A stretch of DNA of 64,000 nt from Candidatus Vallotia laricis (GTDB taxonomy: Bacteria; Pseudomonadota; Gammaproteobacteria; Burkholderiales; Burkholderiaceae). Positions within the stretch are counted from its first letter, which is position 1. Each line of letters starts with the position of its first letter. Both the position numbers and the translations under genes were made by a program. Under the pieces are notes generated by a model. The model made no database searches and was not told where the DNA came from. It saw only the letters and a list, made by a program, of their open reading frames with translations. The stretch covers positions 744,001 through 808,000 of the forward strand of contig NZ_CP047399.1 of the NCBI RefSeq assembly GCF_020541325.1. The letters are read 5' to 3'. Below are positions 18,799-29,684 of the stretch, one piece after another.

Positions 18799-19836
18799 TT
18801 ACTCTAGGCTATCTATTAGCTTTCGCGCTTGGCAATAGCCGGAATGGCGCGATAAATCGCGCCATTTTAGTGAATTACCCTTTGGGGTTATCCGATTAAT
18901 GATACCCTGAGATAGGGTATCGATGATATGCATACGCAGGAAATGCAGCACATCGTCGATTTCTTCCGGACAATTGCAAACGAGAACCATCCCGCATCCC
19001 GCATCGATCGCTGCATGCGCAGCCTCGGCGATAGTTCCAGCTTGACGAGCTGCCTCCATCGACAAATCATCGCTGAATATCACACCATTAAATCCAAGCC
19101 TACTACGCAGGATCTGCTTCAGCCAAATAAACGAAAAACCGACCGGTCGAGAATCGACAGCTGGATAAATAATGTGCGCCGGCATCACTGCGTCGAGCGA
19201 TAAGCCAGGCCATTGATATGGCTGCGCATCATAAGAGAGAATCTCATCGAGAGTACGGGTATCAATAGGTACCTCAACATGTGAATCTGATTTTACGTAT
19301 CCGTGCCCCGGAAAATGCTTACCACAAGCCGCCATTCCGGCTAACGTCAAACCATGCACGACACTTTTTGCTAAGCACGAAACAACTCTCGGATTAGAAT
19401 GAAAAGCACGGTTTCCAATTACCTTGGAGCATCCATAATCTAAATCAAGTACTGGCGCAAAGCTCAAGTCGATACCACTCGCACGTAACTCTACTGCCAT
19501 TACATAACCAATGGCTGTAGCTATTCGCATTGCTGCGATCGCATCGTTGTTCCATGACGTTCCTAGGGAACGCATCGGCGGCAATGACGTAAACCCATCG
19601 CCCCGAAAACGCTGTACGCGCCCACCTTCGTGGTCCACCGCAATAATTACATCTTTGCGTACATCGCGAATGGCACTAGTAAGATCAAGAAGCTGCGCAC
19701 GGCTAGTATAATTGCGCGCAAACAAAACCACTCCGCCGGTTAAGGGATCACTGATTCGACGGATATCGTCACAATTTAATGAAGTCCCGGCAATATCTAG
19801 CATCACCGGAGCATATTTATACTTATGATTATTCAA
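18799..19836 (-). CDS. nagZ: Beta-N-acetylhexosaminidase NagZ
   Basis: Cytoplasmic GH3 enzyme that removes GlcNAc from anhydro-muropeptides in peptidoglycan recycling. Visible: VDHEGGRVQRF (68-78), KHFPGHG (173-179), the flexible-loop SDSH (183-186) and the nucleophile aspartate near D256 in FSDDLSM. Length 345 is normal and the only plausible start is the ATG at 19836. From memory, Burkholderia has acpS between pdxJ and nagZ; here only 236 bp separate them and acpS is absent. Confidence 0.95.
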   Translation of the reverse strand: MNNHKYKYAPVMLDIAGTSLNCDDIRRISDPLTGGVVLFARNYTSRAQLLDLTSAIRDVRKDVIIAVDHEGGRVQRFRGDGFTSLPPMRSLGTSWNNDAIAAMRIATAIGYVMAVELRASGIDLSFAPVLDLDYGCSKVIGNRAFHSNPRVVSCLAKSVVHGLTLAGMAACGKHFPGHGYVKSDSHVEVPIDTRTLDEILSYDAQPYQWPGLSLDAVMPAHIIYPAVDSRPVGFSFIWLKQILRSRLGFNGVIFSDDLSMEAARQAGTIAEAAHAAIDAGCGMVLVCNCPEEIDDVLHFLRMHIIDTLSQGIINRITPKGNSLKWRDLSRHSGYCQARKLIDSLE

Positions 19837-20072
19837 CTTAAGTTTTTGGAATTAATTATATGCAGATCTGTCACGATATTACGGTACATCTATTAATACA
19901 TTGATTGATAGATCACAAAATATGCTATAAAAATTATATTTGTTGCCGACAGATGTTCCTAGATTGGGTGTGTAATCTCTTATCTGCCGTCTAGGTTGCT
20001 GAGCGTGATGGTCCACTAGCTTTTCTTTATACTATATATGAGCTCTTGCAAAAGAGTTATAGTATGTTACAG

Positions 20073-20822
20073 CTACACACGCGCTTCAATGATCAGCGCC
20101 TTCATTTTACGCACAGCTATCTCCCATCCCACAAAAATTGCATGTGCAACAATAGCATGACCGATATTTAGCTCAGTAATACCATGAATGGCGGCAATAG
20201 TCTGTACATTATTGTAGTGTAGACCATGGCCTGCATTAACTTTTAGGCCCAAAGACCGCCCTAGATCAACGCCTATAGCAATCCGCTCGAATTCTTTCTG
20301 TCGAGCATTATCAGCCGCATTAGCATAGCGTCCAGTATGGAGCTCAATTACCAACGCACCGCTTTCGTAGGCTGCTTGAATCTGTTCTAAATCGGCATCG
20401 ATAAATAGTGATACTTGCGTACCTACATCTGCTAGTTGCCGGCGTGCCGACTTGATAATATCAAAATGTGTAACTACGTCTAATCCGCTTTCAGTAGTCA
20501 ACTCGTCTCGCTTTTCTGGTACTAAGCAAACATTATATGGTCGTACATCACAAGCAATATCAAGCATTTCTCTCGTTAATACACACTCCAAATTCATTCT
20601 AGTCTTAAGTAAGGGTCGCAGAGCGTACACATCAGCATCAACAATATGTCGGCGGTCCTCACGCAAATGCAGTGTGATTGCATCTGCGCCAGCAGCCTCA
20701 GCTTGGAGCGCTGCATGCAATAAGTTAGGATACAAGGTTCCACGAACGTTACGTAATGTAGCGATATGATCGATGTTAACACCCAGTTCAATTGGGGATT
20801 GTAGCAATGGAGAAACGTTCAT
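20073..20822 (-). CDS. pdxJ: Pyridoxine 5'-phosphate synthase
   Basis: Condenses 1-deoxyxylulose 5-phosphate and 3-amino-2-oxopropyl phosphate to pyridoxine 5'-phosphate, the last ring-forming step of de novo vitamin B6 synthesis. The TIM-barrel protein begins with [17 protein letters not shown], and contains [29 protein letters not shown] and [12 protein letters not shown]. Length 249 is standard. Its ATG overlaps the recO stop by four bases (ATGA), so translation is probably coupled. Confidence 0.96.
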   Translation of the reverse strand: MNVSPLLQSPIELGVNIDHIATLRNVRGTLYPNLLHAALQAEAAGADAITLHLREDRRHIVDADVYALRPLLKTRMNLECVLTREMLDIACDVRPYNVCLVPEKRDELTTESGLDVVTHFDIIKSARRQLADVGTQVSLFIDADLEQIQAAYESGALVIELHTGRYANAADNARQKEFERIAIGVDLGRSLGLKVNAGHGLHYNNVQTIAAIHGITELNIGHAIVAHAIFVGWEIAVRKMKALIIEARV

Positions 20823-21688
20823 AAATTTTGAAGGTCGATTAAGACATGGCGCGTAGCAAGCGGCGTATTCCCAAGATACGTATTTAACAAAAAACGCATT
20901 AAGACTTTACTTTGCGCAATAGTTTGCGCACGAGAATAATCATCGCGCTCCATGTCGAGCAGCGTTTGTCCGGCAATGACTGGACTTCGAAATGTATCCT
21001 TCTGGGACTCTAGCATGTCTACATCGTATAAACCGCGCTCCGGATCAAACACATATGATCGACCAGTTACAACACTTTGCCTTGTCACGGTCCGATCAAG
21101 TGACGAGGCAAAGCCGGTCTCACGCAGCAAGAGAAGCTCAAACGAGCGCAATACTTGCACAGCTGGTTCTTGATCGGCAAGCCGTGTCAACGTTAACAAG
21201 TAATGATCAAATAACACAGTATACGGATCTTCCTGTGCACAAAATCTAACAAGCAACTCATTGACATAAAAGCCATATAGTAATGCGTCGCCAGCAAGCG
21301 GTCGCATACCGCCAATCCATTCGGCTTTAGTGAGAGTACGCATTTCCGACTTTCCGGCCCATGACAACCCAAGTGGCTGGAATGTTTGCAGCACGCCGCG
21401 CAACGCTGAATATGGTCTTTTAGCTCCTTTCGCAAGAAGTGCAAGACGACCGTGTGAGCGGGTAAACGCATCGATAATAAGACTCGTTTCTCGATAAGGG
21501 TGGGTGTGTAACACGAAGCCTAACTGATCAGCCATACGATAATCTGAATGCGATGAAGCAGTGCGGCAAATGGGGGGCAGAACAGTACAGCTTACTGGGG
21601 ACTGTTGTGTAAGATCATTTGATATCGACATTGGAACGATATCATCCGCTTCGCTAGCATGAGGTTGGACTTTATCTGGATGACTCAT
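20819..21688 (-). CDS. recO: DNA repair protein RecO
   Basis: Mediator that helps load RecA on SSB-coated DNA. After an unusual N-terminal stretch of about 50 residues, the OB-fold part begins [26 protein letters not shown], followed by [16 protein letters not shown] and the helical C-terminal domain with [14 protein letters not shown]. Its start lies 17 bases inside the era stop region and its stop overlaps pdxJ, so era-recO-pdxJ forms one tight unit. The N-terminal extension matches what I recall of Burkholderia RecO. Confidence 0.9.
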   Translation of the reverse strand: MSHPDKVQPHASEADDIVPMSISNDLTQQSPVSCTVLPPICRTASSHSDYRMADQLGFVLHTHPYRETSLIIDAFTRSHGRLALLAKGAKRPYSALRGVLQTFQPLGLSWAGKSEMRTLTKAEWIGGMRPLAGDALLYGFYVNELLVRFCAQEDPYTVLFDHYLLTLTRLADQEPAVQVLRSFELLLLRETGFASSLDRTVTRQSVVTGRSYVFDPERGLYDVDMLESQKDTFRSPVIAGQTLLDMERDDYSRAQTIAQSKVLMRFLLNTYLGNTPLATRHVLIDLQNL

Positions 21689-22586
21689 CTAGGCTGTATT
21701 CGTACTCATAGGCGTATAATTTTACATCCGTATCTGCTCGGCTATTCTTAATTTTGACGAATGTTTCTAGATAAACTGGGGCATCGAAGAGCCTTGTCAT
21801 ATTAATTCGTGCCTCAGTATTAATCTGCTTAAGTTTTGCACCTTTTTGTCCAATAATCATTGCCTTATGGTTATAATGGTCAACAAGAATCGTTGCGAAA
21901 ACCCGACGCAGGCGGCCTTTTTGTTCGAACTTCTCGATCTGTACAGTACTTGTGTACGGCAATTCATCTCCAGTCCAGCGGAATATTTTTTCCCGCAGGA
22001 TCTCTTCTGCTAAGAATCGCTCACTGTGGTTAGTTAGCTTATTCTTATCATAGATAGGCTGACTGAATGGAAGGAATAACCTTAGTATTCTCAATAGACG
22101 TGTGATATCAGCGGGCCGTTTAGCACTCATCGGTACGACGTCTGAGAAAATGTACAATGGCTCTATTCTTTTTAAGAATGCAAACAGCGCATCTTTATCC
22201 GAAAGCTTATCAAGCTTATTTACGACTAATATCGATTTTGCTGTCTTTGGAATGAGCTCCTTGACGTGTCGATCGTTCAAATCATAATAACCCGCCTCGA
22301 TCACAAACAATATAATGTCTACCAAAATCAGTGTTGATGTAATTGTACGGTTCAGTGCTAATCTATATTTAGTTTGGAAGCCAGGGGTGTCATAAAAGAT
22401 AAATTGCGCGCCCTCTATCGTCCGAATGCCGGTAATACGGCACTGCGTAGTTTGTGCTTTGCGTGAGGTAATACTAACTTTTTGACCAACCAGGGAATTC
22501 ATCAGCGTTGACTTGCCAACATTTGGGCGCCCAACAATTGCTATTGTGCCGCAACGGAAATCAATTGGTTCAAGATTCAAATTCAT
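21672..22586 (-). CDS. era: GTPase Era
   Basis: Essential GTPase for 16S rRNA 3'-end maturation and 30S assembly. G1 GRPNVGKST (19-27), G3 DTPG, G4 NKLD and G5 SAK are present, followed by a KH domain with [13 protein letters not shown]. Length 304 is normal. It lies 124 bp downstream of rnc and overlaps recO by 17 bp, the usual rnc-era-recO order. Confidence 0.97.
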   Translation of the reverse strand: MNLNLEPIDFRCGTIAIVGRPNVGKSTLMNSLVGQKVSITSRKAQTTQCRITGIRTIEGAQFIFYDTPGFQTKYRLALNRTITSTLILVDIILFVIEAGYYDLNDRHVKELIPKTAKSILVVNKLDKLSDKDALFAFLKRIEPLYIFSDVVPMSAKRPADITRLLRILRLFLPFSQPIYDKNKLTNHSERFLAEEILREKIFRWTGDELPYTSTVQIEKFEQKGRLRRVFATILVDHYNHKAMIIGQKGAKLKQINTEARINMTRLFDAPVYLETFVKIKNSRADTDVKLYAYEYEYSLDESSR

Positions 22587-22710
22587 AGCAAGCGGACGCG
22601 CAGGAAATACCTGCTAACATGCGCACACAATACGTGCCCATGGCTGTCAAGTTTAGGGTTAAAGTAAAGCCGAAGTAGATCATGCTACGACAAGAACTAA
22701 ATTACCAAAG

Positions 22711-23799
22711 TCAAATACTAAAATCTGCCAGGTGCGGCAAATGAGGTTCTATATCAGGTATCTCATGAAGCACCTGAGGCAGCTCGGTAGATATATCAAG
22801 CGCAGTAGTCGTAGTAATGGCTGGAGCTACCTTCGTCAATAAGACATCAGATGCTCTGACCACAGTGAGACCTTTATTATTAGTCATAATCGAGACAGCG
22901 TCCTGGTTCACTACGCTACTCTCGAACTTATGGTCATAACTTGATGGCCGCATTGCTTGCATTACTTGTCCTGATAGCTTTTCTAGACGCTTAGCTTTAC
23001 GGCCCAACACGCTAGTAACATTTAGTGTTCTCTTCATCCCAGAGCTGCGCAGCTGTGCGCTTTTAGGCTCTAGATAAGCAAGGGGTTCTGTTTCCTGAAG
23101 ACGTTTTAGCTTGCTGAGCAGGTGTGGCGCTATCGTTATCATTTTTTCGAGTGCCTTACTTGCAGCAGTCTGCTCAGCAGTGCGTCGACTAACACCAGTA
23201 CCGAAAACCCTAATGTCGAGCTTAGGAACCGCACACTCAACCTCAAATTGTTGTTTATGAGCAGCACCCGCAATCGCGATTATTGCATAGCGCGGTAAAG
23301 CAATCTTATGGCTCTGAAGATACTCCTGCAATAGTGTTTTAGCATCTTTACCTAAGATACATGGATTAATTTTGTCTAAAATGGGGGCATATAATCGCTT
23401 AATTACGGCTTGAACTTGGTAAAATCCTCCATCTAAAAAAATCGCGCCTAGTAGTGCCTCAAACGTGTCGGCTAAAATTGATGGCCGTCGGAATCCGCCG
23501 CTACGAAACTCTCCCTCACCAAGCCGTAATACCTCCGAAATATTGAGCGTCTGAGCAATCTCGTATAGGGAGTGTTCCTTAACTAAGTGTGCCCGAACTC
23601 GAGACAAATCGCCCTCGTCAAGCTTGTTAAAACGTTGAAATAAAAGGGCGGCTACTACGCAGTTGAGAATCGAATCTCCGAGGAATTCAAGTCGTTCATT
23701 ATGCGTAGCACTATAGCTTCGGTGGGTTATAGCCTGCCGCAACAATTCCGCATTACGGAATTCATAGTGCAGTCGGCTTTCCAGCGGTGACAAAGACAT
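22711..23799 (-). CDS. rnc: Ribonuclease III with a long C-terminal extension
   Basis: Cuts double-stranded RNA in rRNA processing and mRNA turnover. The catalytic signature ERLEFLGDS is at 35-43, a second metal-binding region at [17 protein letters not shown], and the double-stranded RNA-binding domain runs from about KTLLQEYLQ to [11 protein letters not shown]. The last ~140 residues are a low-similarity tail; from memory, long tails also occur in Burkholderia RNase III. I chose the ATG at 23799 (362 residues), matching relatives ([10 protein letters not shown]); a GTG at 23823 is in frame. It lies 50 bp after lepB. Confidence 0.94.
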   Translation of the reverse strand: MSLSPLESRLHYEFRNAELLRQAITHRSYSATHNERLEFLGDSILNCVVAALLFQRFNKLDEGDLSRVRAHLVKEHSLYEIAQTLNISEVLRLGEGEFRSGGFRRPSILADTFEALLGAIFLDGGFYQVQAVIKRLYAPILDKINPCILGKDAKTLLQEYLQSHKIALPRYAIIAIAGAAHKQQFEVECAVPKLDIRVFGTGVSRRTAEQTAASKALEKMITIAPHLLSKLKRLQETEPLAYLEPKSAQLRSSGMKRTLNVTSVLGRKAKRLEKLSGQVMQAMRPSSYDHKFESSVVNQDAVSIMTNNKGLTVVRASDVLLTKVAPAITTTTALDISTELPQVLHEIPDIEPHLPHLADFSI

Positions 23800-23849
23800 A
23801 GGTGGAAGTATAATGCAGTCCACTGCTTAAGTGGAGCAACTCTCGCGCT

Positions 23850-24761
23850 TTATTCGAAGAAGCCAATGCGCTTTAAACTTGAAAAGTTAAGCCAAATAAA
23901 AAATGCACGACCGATAAGATTACGATCTGGTACAAAACCCCAGTAACGACTATCTTCACTATTATCACGATTATCGCCCATTACAAAATAGTGGCCTGGT
24001 GGCACCTGACAAATCATGCCGTGGCTGTTATAAAGACAATTATTGCGATAAGGATAATCGTTTGTTTCAATTAAGAAAGGCGGTATAGTTGGATCATTTA
24101 GTAACGCATGACGCCTACCACCGAGCGTCTCGATATACTGCTTAACGTACTTAGCAGGTTGCCCAGATAGCACCGAACTATTATCTAGATAATCTGAGAA
24201 CGGCGTTTCTACTACTATTTTACCATTGATTTTTAGCTGCTTATCTTGATATGAAATTATATCTCCAGGCAACCCAACAACGCGCTTGATATACGCGATT
24301 GACTCTTTTTTGGGATATCGAAATACGATAACATCGCCGCGTTGTGGATTTTGACCGGCGGTAATCTTCTTGTTGATAATCGGTAATCGAATCCCGTAGT
24401 TATATTTATTAACTAAAATAAAGTCACCGACAAGCAGCGTAGGTAACATCGAACCGGACGGAATTTTAAACGGTTCGACAACAAATGAACGAAGTAAGAA
24501 TACTACTAATAGTATTGGAAAGAAACTTGCCGAATACTCAAGCCACCATGGTTGGCATAGTTTTTCTTCGCGAAGCCTTGCTCGAGCGCGAATAGCATCT
24601 TCGCTGAGAAAATGCTTGTCTATCCGACCATGTTCTTGAGTGTATCTGTGCACCACAGCGCTTGCGGCTCGATGACGACGAGGTAGAAAAATAAGTTTGT
24701 CTGCCACCCATACAATGCCAGTTAATACGACTAAGATAAAGAAGATAAGCGTAAAATTCAT
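23850..24761 (-). CDS. lepB: Signal peptidase I
   Basis: Inner-membrane protease that removes signal peptides from exported proteins. Two hydrophobic segments (about 2-22 and 79-93) anchor it; the nucleophile S104 lies in PSGSMLPTL, the general-base lysine in YIKRVVGLPGD, and the C-terminal box GDNRDNSEDSRYWGF is intact. Length 303 is normal. It is 17 bp downstream of lepA, the classic lepA-lepB-rnc-era order. Confidence 0.97.
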   Translation of the reverse strand: MNFTLIFFILVVLTGIVWVADKLIFLPRRHRAASAVVHRYTQEHGRIDKHFLSEDAIRARARLREEKLCQPWWLEYSASFFPILLVVFLLRSFVVEPFKIPSGSMLPTLLVGDFILVNKYNYGIRLPIINKKITAGQNPQRGDVIVFRYPKKESIAYIKRVVGLPGDIISYQDKQLKINGKIVVETPFSDYLDNSSVLSGQPAKYVKQYIETLGGRRHALLNDPTIPPFLIETNDYPYRNNCLYNSHGMICQVPPGHYFVMGDNRDNSEDSRYWGFVPDRNLIGRAFFIWLNFSSLKRIGFFE

Positions 24762-24778
24762 GAAGGATCTATTTTGGG

Positions 24779-26572
24779 TTATTTGTCTTCGACTTTAAGA
24801 ATAGCTAGAAATGCCTCCTGAGGAATCTCGACACTACCAACTCTCTTCATTCTTTTTTTGCCTTCCTTTTGCTTTTCAAGCAGTTTCTTTTTTCGAGTAA
24901 TATCGCCACCATAGCACTTTGCTAATACGTTCTTACGTAATGCCTTAATATTTTCTCGCGCAATAATATTCGAACCGACAACTGCCTGTATTGCTACATC
25001 ATACATCTGCCTTGGAATGATCTCGCACATCTTTGAAGTTACCTGACGACCCCAAGACAGTGATTGTGATCGATGCACAATCACTGATAACGCATCAACA
25101 GTGTCACCGTTGATTAGCATATCAATCTTAAGCATATCTGATACCCGATATTCCTTAAACTCATAGTCCATAGATGCATAACCGCGAGATATAGATTTAA
25201 GGCGATCGAAAAAATCCAGAACAATTTCAGCCATCGGTATTTCATATGTGAGCTGTACTTGGCGACTGTGATATATCATGTTAATCTGATTGCCACGTTT
25301 GCTTGTACATAGATTAATCACAGCACCGATATACTCCTGGGGAGTATATAAGTTTACAGTTACTATTGGCTCACGAATCTCGATGATCCCAGATGGTTTC
25401 GGCATCTTCGCTGGGTTTTCAACCATAATGATTGAGCCATCTTTAATCAGTACTTGATAAATGACAGTTGGCGCAGTTGTAATCAGATCTATATTAAATT
25501 CGCGCTCGAGTCGCTCTTGCACGATCTCCATGTGTAGCAAACCTAGGAAGCCACAGCGAAAGCCGAAGCCTAGCGCTTGAGATACCTCAGGTTCATATTG
25601 CAGCGATGCATCGTTCAGCTTAAGTTTCTCCAGCGACTCGCGCATCGTATTGTACTGGTTAGATTTGACAGGATATAGTCCAGCGAACACCTTTGGTTTG
25701 ACCTCTTTGAATCCGGACAGGGGCTTAGCTGCTGGCTTTGTCGAATGAGTAATTGTGTCGCCGACTTTCGCGGCTGTTAATTCCTTAATGCCAGAGATTA
25801 CGAATCCTACCTCACCCGCAGATAAAATGCTTCGGTTTTGTGACTTAGGCGTAAATACGCCTACACGCTCGACCGGATACTGCGCGCCAGTTGCCATCAT
25901 CCGGATTTTATCCTTCGGGCGTAACGCGCCATTCATAATTCGCACTAGCATTACAATACCTACGTAATTGTCGAACCACGAGTCAATTATTAGCGCTTGT
26001 AGCCTCGCTTGTGCATCGCCTCGGGGAGGTGGTACTTTGGCGATGAGTACCTCAAGCACGTCTTGTACACCTCTGCCAGTTTTTGCGCTGCATTGAACTG
26101 CATCTGTAGCAGAAATACCAATTACATCCTCAATTTCAGAAATCGCGTTATGCGCACTCGCTGCGGCTAGATCTATTTTATTAAGCACAGGCACAACTTC
26201 AAGACCTAACTCGATAGCGGTATAGCAGTTTGCAACGGTTTGAGCTTCAACTCCTTGGCTGGCATCAACGACGAGCAGCGCACCCTCGCAGGCGGACAGC
26301 GAACGACTTACCTCATAGGAAAAGTCAACATGGCCTGGAGTATCAATTAGATTTAGGTTATAAATGCGACCATCACGCGATAGATAGGTCAATGCAGCAG
26401 TCTGTGCCTTAATCGTAATACCACGTTCCCGCTCTAGGTCCATCGAGTCAAGTACTTGCGCTTCTATTTCACGGGCCGCCAAGCCGCCGCATAATTGGAT
26501 AATTCTATCAGCGAGCGTCGACTTACCGTGATCGATATGCGCAATGATTGAAAAATTACGAGTATTACCCAT
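24779..26572 (-). CDS. lepA: Elongation factor 4 (LepA)
   Basis: Ribosomal GTPase implicated in back-translocation and initiation. G1 AHIDHGKST (11-19), G2 RGITIK, G3 DTPGH, G4 NKIDL and G5 SAKTG are all present, followed by EF-G-like domains and the LepA-specific C-terminal domain ending [22 protein letters not shown]-like. Length 597 is standard. First gene of the lepA-lepB-rnc-era-recO-pdxJ series; the spacer to mucD upstream is short and I saw no strong promoter. Confidence 0.97.
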   Translation of the reverse strand: MGNTRNFSIIAHIDHGKSTLADRIIQLCGGLAAREIEAQVLDSMDLERERGITIKAQTAALTYLSRDGRIYNLNLIDTPGHVDFSYEVSRSLSACEGALLVVDASQGVEAQTVANCYTAIELGLEVVPVLNKIDLAAASAHNAISEIEDVIGISATDAVQCSAKTGRGVQDVLEVLIAKVPPPRGDAQARLQALIIDSWFDNYVGIVMLVRIMNGALRPKDKIRMMATGAQYPVERVGVFTPKSQNRSILSAGEVGFVISGIKELTAAKVGDTITHSTKPAAKPLSGFKEVKPKVFAGLYPVKSNQYNTMRESLEKLKLNDASLQYEPEVSQALGFGFRCGFLGLLHMEIVQERLEREFNIDLITTAPTVIYQVLIKDGSIIMVENPAKMPKPSGIIEIREPIVTVNLYTPQEYIGAVINLCTSKRGNQINMIYHSRQVQLTYEIPMAEIVLDFFDRLKSISRGYASMDYEFKEYRVSDMLKIDMLINGDTVDALSVIVHRSQSLSWGRQVTSKMCEIIPRQMYDVAIQAVVGSNIIARENIKALRKNVLAKCYGGDITRKKKLLEKQKEGKKRMKRVGSVEIPQEAFLAILKVEDK

Positions 26573-26760
26573 TCAATGCCCATTAAGCAAAAAGGGTAGA
26601 CGCAAATAAGAGCGGATTACATATTTCGGTAAAATTAAGGATTGTACATATTTGCACATTTTATCGAAATTGCATCTGATTAAGCCTGGATAAGCACACT
26701 ATTGCCTAATAAATCAGCTATCATCTGCGTGATGTAACTGCCTCGATATCCCCCCTAATA

Positions 26761-26788
26761 GCAATACAGATATCCCATATCTTATTGC
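26761..26788. terminator. Hairpin downstream of mucD
   Basis: GCAATA pairs with TATTGC and the adjoining AGATAT with ATATCT, interrupted by one bulged C, around a CCC loop. It lies 75 bp after the mucD stop, in the 291-bp mucD-lepA spacer where I recall a glutaredoxin gene in Burkholderia; no such gene is visible. No T-run follows. Confidence 0.45.
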
Positions 26789-26863
26789 GACTGTAGTAAT
26801 AGATCCCCTAATATGTTTAGGCAAGATCGATAGCGCGCTTACCAGTCTTGATTTATCATTACA

Positions 26864-28366
26864 CTATTCTCGTGACTTCTGTACTGGTGCAGCCCTCGGC
26901 TTAACTGGAATAAACTGCGTGTTATCGCCACGGCGCACTAGTAAAGCAATATTTTTTTGAGGGTTGAGTTTCTGCATGAGCAGCGCAAATTGTTTAGTAT
27001 TCGCAACGTCAGTATCGCCGATTCGCAGGATAATATCACCCCGCTTTAATCCGGTGTGAACTCCTGGTCCGTATACGTCATCAATTTGAACACCCCCCGT
27101 CAAATGCATCGATTTGAGTTGTTCTGGCGATAGATCGCTGATAGCTAGCCCAAGTTGGTTAAATTCGTGATCGTGCGATGGAGCATGCCGACTAGTTTTT
27201 GCCTTCATCGTTATGTCCGGCTGCATCTCAGATATAACAACTAAAAAATCTTTTATTTTTCCTTTACGCCAAATAGTTAGCGTCGCCCGAATACCGGGCT
27301 TAGTTTCACCAATCATCCTCGGCAGGTCTGTCGCTGTATTTACATTGCGCCCATTAAACTTCAGGATAATGTCTCCTGGTTGTACGCCGGCTTTATCGGC
27401 TGAGCCATTTATCTCGACGCTGGATACTAGCGCACCCTTAGTCTTAGCTAGACCTAGAGATTCTGATACTTCTTTAGTGACCTCACTAATTGATACTGCG
27501 ATACGACCTCGTACGACACGCCCATTAATCTTCAACTGATCTGAAACGCGAATTGCCTCATCGATCGGAATAGCAAAAGAGATTCCCATATAACCGCCGG
27601 TACGGCTATAGATTTGCGAGTTGATGCCAATTACTTCGCCCTTCATATTAATTAATGGCCCACCCGAATTTCCTGGATTAACTGCAACATCAGTTTGAAT
27701 AAATGGTAAATAATCTCCGGTATCACGCCCCTTCGCACTAACAATGCCAGCGGTAACCGTATTCTCTAGTCCAAATGGGGAGCCGATTGCTACAACCCAT
27801 TCTCCAACTCGGACTTTATTCGAATCGCTAATTATTACCGTCGGCAGATTTTCCGCATCAATCTTCACAAGCGCGACGTCGGTACGCTCATCTACGCCGA
27901 TTAACTTTGCTTTGAATTCACGTTTATCAGTTAAAGTTACATAAATAGTATCCGCATCGTGTACCACGTGCGCATTAGTCATCACATAGCCATTAGATGA
28001 CAAAATAAAACCCGATCCTACGCCACTGCTTTGCTCGGAATCTGCTGGATCTTCTAAACCCCCATCTCCTCCGTGAGAAGAGTCTGGTTTGCCTGGCTGT
28101 TGTGGTAACGGAATTCCAAAGAATCGTCTGAAAAATTCAGACATCTCGCCTTCCTCTAGACCCAAAGGTGGGCTTGTCAAACTCCGCTGTTGCGCATGCG
28201 TAGCGGTACGAATATTGATAACTGCTGGACCTACTTTATCAACTAGGTCAGTAAAATCTGGCAGGTTAGAGGCAGGTGGTGCACCAGCTGCGCACAGGTA
28301 CACTAACGGAATACAGATGGTTATAAAAACCGCGAGCAGGAATCTGCGCACCGGATAAATACTCAT
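26864..28366 (-). CDS. mucD: Periplasmic serine protease of the DegP/MucD family
   Basis: Periplasmic protease and chaperone for misfolded envelope proteins. A signal peptide covers about residues 1-28. The triad is H133 (TNAHVVHD), D163 (DERTDVALVKID) and S234 (NPGNSGGPLIN). Two PDZ domains follow, around ALVSSVEINGSADKAGVQPGD and VQIDDVYGPGVHTGLKRGD. Length 500 is typical. Its ATG overlaps by four bases (ATGA) the stop of the upstream rseB fossil. In Burkholderia this gene belongs to the rpoE-rseA-rseB-mucD envelope-stress operon. Confidence 0.95.
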   Translation of the reverse strand: MSIYPVRRFLLAVFITICIPLVYLCAAGAPPASNLPDFTDLVDKVGPAVINIRTATHAQQRSLTSPPLGLEEGEMSEFFRRFFGIPLPQQPGKPDSSHGGDGGLEDPADSEQSSGVGSGFILSSNGYVMTNAHVVHDADTIYVTLTDKREFKAKLIGVDERTDVALVKIDAENLPTVIISDSNKVRVGEWVVAIGSPFGLENTVTAGIVSAKGRDTGDYLPFIQTDVAVNPGNSGGPLINMKGEVIGINSQIYSRTGGYMGISFAIPIDEAIRVSDQLKINGRVVRGRIAVSISEVTKEVSESLGLAKTKGALVSSVEINGSADKAGVQPGDIILKFNGRNVNTATDLPRMIGETKPGIRATLTIWRKGKIKDFLVVISEMQPDITMKAKTSRHAPSHDHEFNQLGLAISDLSPEQLKSMHLTGGVQIDDVYGPGVHTGLKRGDIILRIGDTDVANTKQFALLMQKLNPQKNIALLVRRGDNTQFIPVKPRAAPVQKSRE

Positions 28367-28701
28367 ATTGTCAACAAAAAGAAAAAACCGTGCAAGACCT
28401 CGATCGAGGAGTCTTCTATTCTATAGAAGAAATGAACTATAAAAGCATAATCATCGACACTCCGCCGTACATGGAATCTAATAATTACTATTGCGCCTGA
28501 CTGGGATATGTGTAGCCAAACTTGCACTAGAGGCTTTTTCTCAGGAATTTTGTTTACATATGGCTCGACAAAAATTGAGATCACATAAATTTTATCAGAA
28601 AACACTGCCAAACTATTGACAGTAGTCAACGCTGATAGATCAGATAAATTATCAGCCAACGAAGTCTCTACACACTGAGAAATTTTGGAATATAATTCCA
28701 C
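28363..28701 (-). pseudogene. rseB: Fossil of the C-terminal domain of anti-sigma-E regulator RseB/MucB
   Basis: A 112-codon open stretch between mucD and rpoE, where rseB belongs. It aligns by eye with the end of MucB/RseB: VFSDKIYVISIFVEP fits the family VFSDGL-x2-S-V/I-FVEP strand, SQSGAI and VRRSVDDYAFIV fit SxxGAI and RRVDDYxVTV, and the end RIEDSSIEVL fits the last strand and helix. The stop still overlaps the mucD ATG as ATGA. The N-terminal two thirds are gone; an in-frame stop lies just before the GTG at 28701. It contains a palindrome CCTCGATCGAGG (28398-28409) and an 8-bp hairpin at 28412-28430. Assignment is by pattern and position, without a database search. Confidence 0.65.
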
Positions 28702-29684
28702 GATTTATTATCTTACCATCTCTATATTGGTACGTTCTATAGGTATTCATGGATTCATAAGATTCTGCTTACCATTACACCAACTGAGCCCCCCCTATAA
28801 CAAGCAATTTTCTAAGTACTTACTATCCTCATCTAATAACTGCTTGCGAAATAGTACATTAGTTTTCTTACTATTTATATAACCTACTACCTATAAAATA
28901 CTTAATTTTCTTCATGCTTGCATATTTGCATATGCATATCTTTAGAAGCAAGCAATATAGACTTGGTCGAGTACATAATTATCACTATTTCTACAAAATA
29001 TGCGATAAATTTACCGCACAATCACCTTTAGATAAAAATTACTCGTGGATCTATGGTCACACCGCTTGATATGAATATAATTTCAGCTAATTAGCTGTCT
29101 CGTATTGATTAGAAAATGTATTATCAATCAGATAATTTCAACGTAGAAACCATAGTCTCGCAAAGCAAAATCGTATAGCTAAATTCGGCAGCAGCGCAAC
29201 AGTATGTTTTCTCCGCTAAATATTGATTAATCCATATTATATATAAACATGCCCATATCTTCCCGAACGCTGTTACTCGCTGGAGTTGGACCTAATCATA
29301 TCCCCACATGACCTAAGTCATGTGGTTAGCAAGTTTTCATTTCCAAAGCTTTTTATTTTAAAAACTAGAAATACAGCGCTGTCATGCTAATCTTCACCGC
29401 ATATTGCTTCGCTAACATAATCATCTAATGGTGATTTATGCAGAAAACACCGATCAGATAAAAAATCTATTTTGTAGCATATAGCATTGACAGGAAACCT
29501 GTAAACCTAGGCGATGTGTGTTTACTATTGTATATCTATCATCTTTCTACGATTTCCTATATCTAGGAATACGATCGAAAATTTCCCTGTTACTTTCGGG
29601 CTAATTTAGCTACTATGGTATATATTTTATAATTTTCTCTAGTTTAACCGTCAACCTTGTAGGTTCTGTTTGTTCCTTTCTACC
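28702..29684. other. Decayed region where rseA and the 5' part of rseB are expected
   Basis: 983 bp with no intact gene. The RseB N-terminus and the membrane anti-sigma factor RseA should lie here; I recognise neither. It includes a run of seven C (28789-28795), the palindromic TGCATATGCA patch near 28.93 kb and a 9-bp hairpin at 29304-29325 (CCACATGAC/GTCATGTGG, loop CTAA). Confidence 0.6.
29304..29325. repeat. 9-bp GC-containing hairpin downstream of rpoE
   Basis: Arms 29304-29312 and 29317-29325 match exactly around CTAA. It lies about 360 bp after the rpoE stop; a role as the rpoE terminator is possible but unsupported by a T-run. Confidence 0.45.

Noticed and set aside
19837-20072. Truncated acpS between pdxJ and nagZ
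   Set aside because: I could not find any AcpS-like segment in the 236 bp; the gene seems absent, not truncated.
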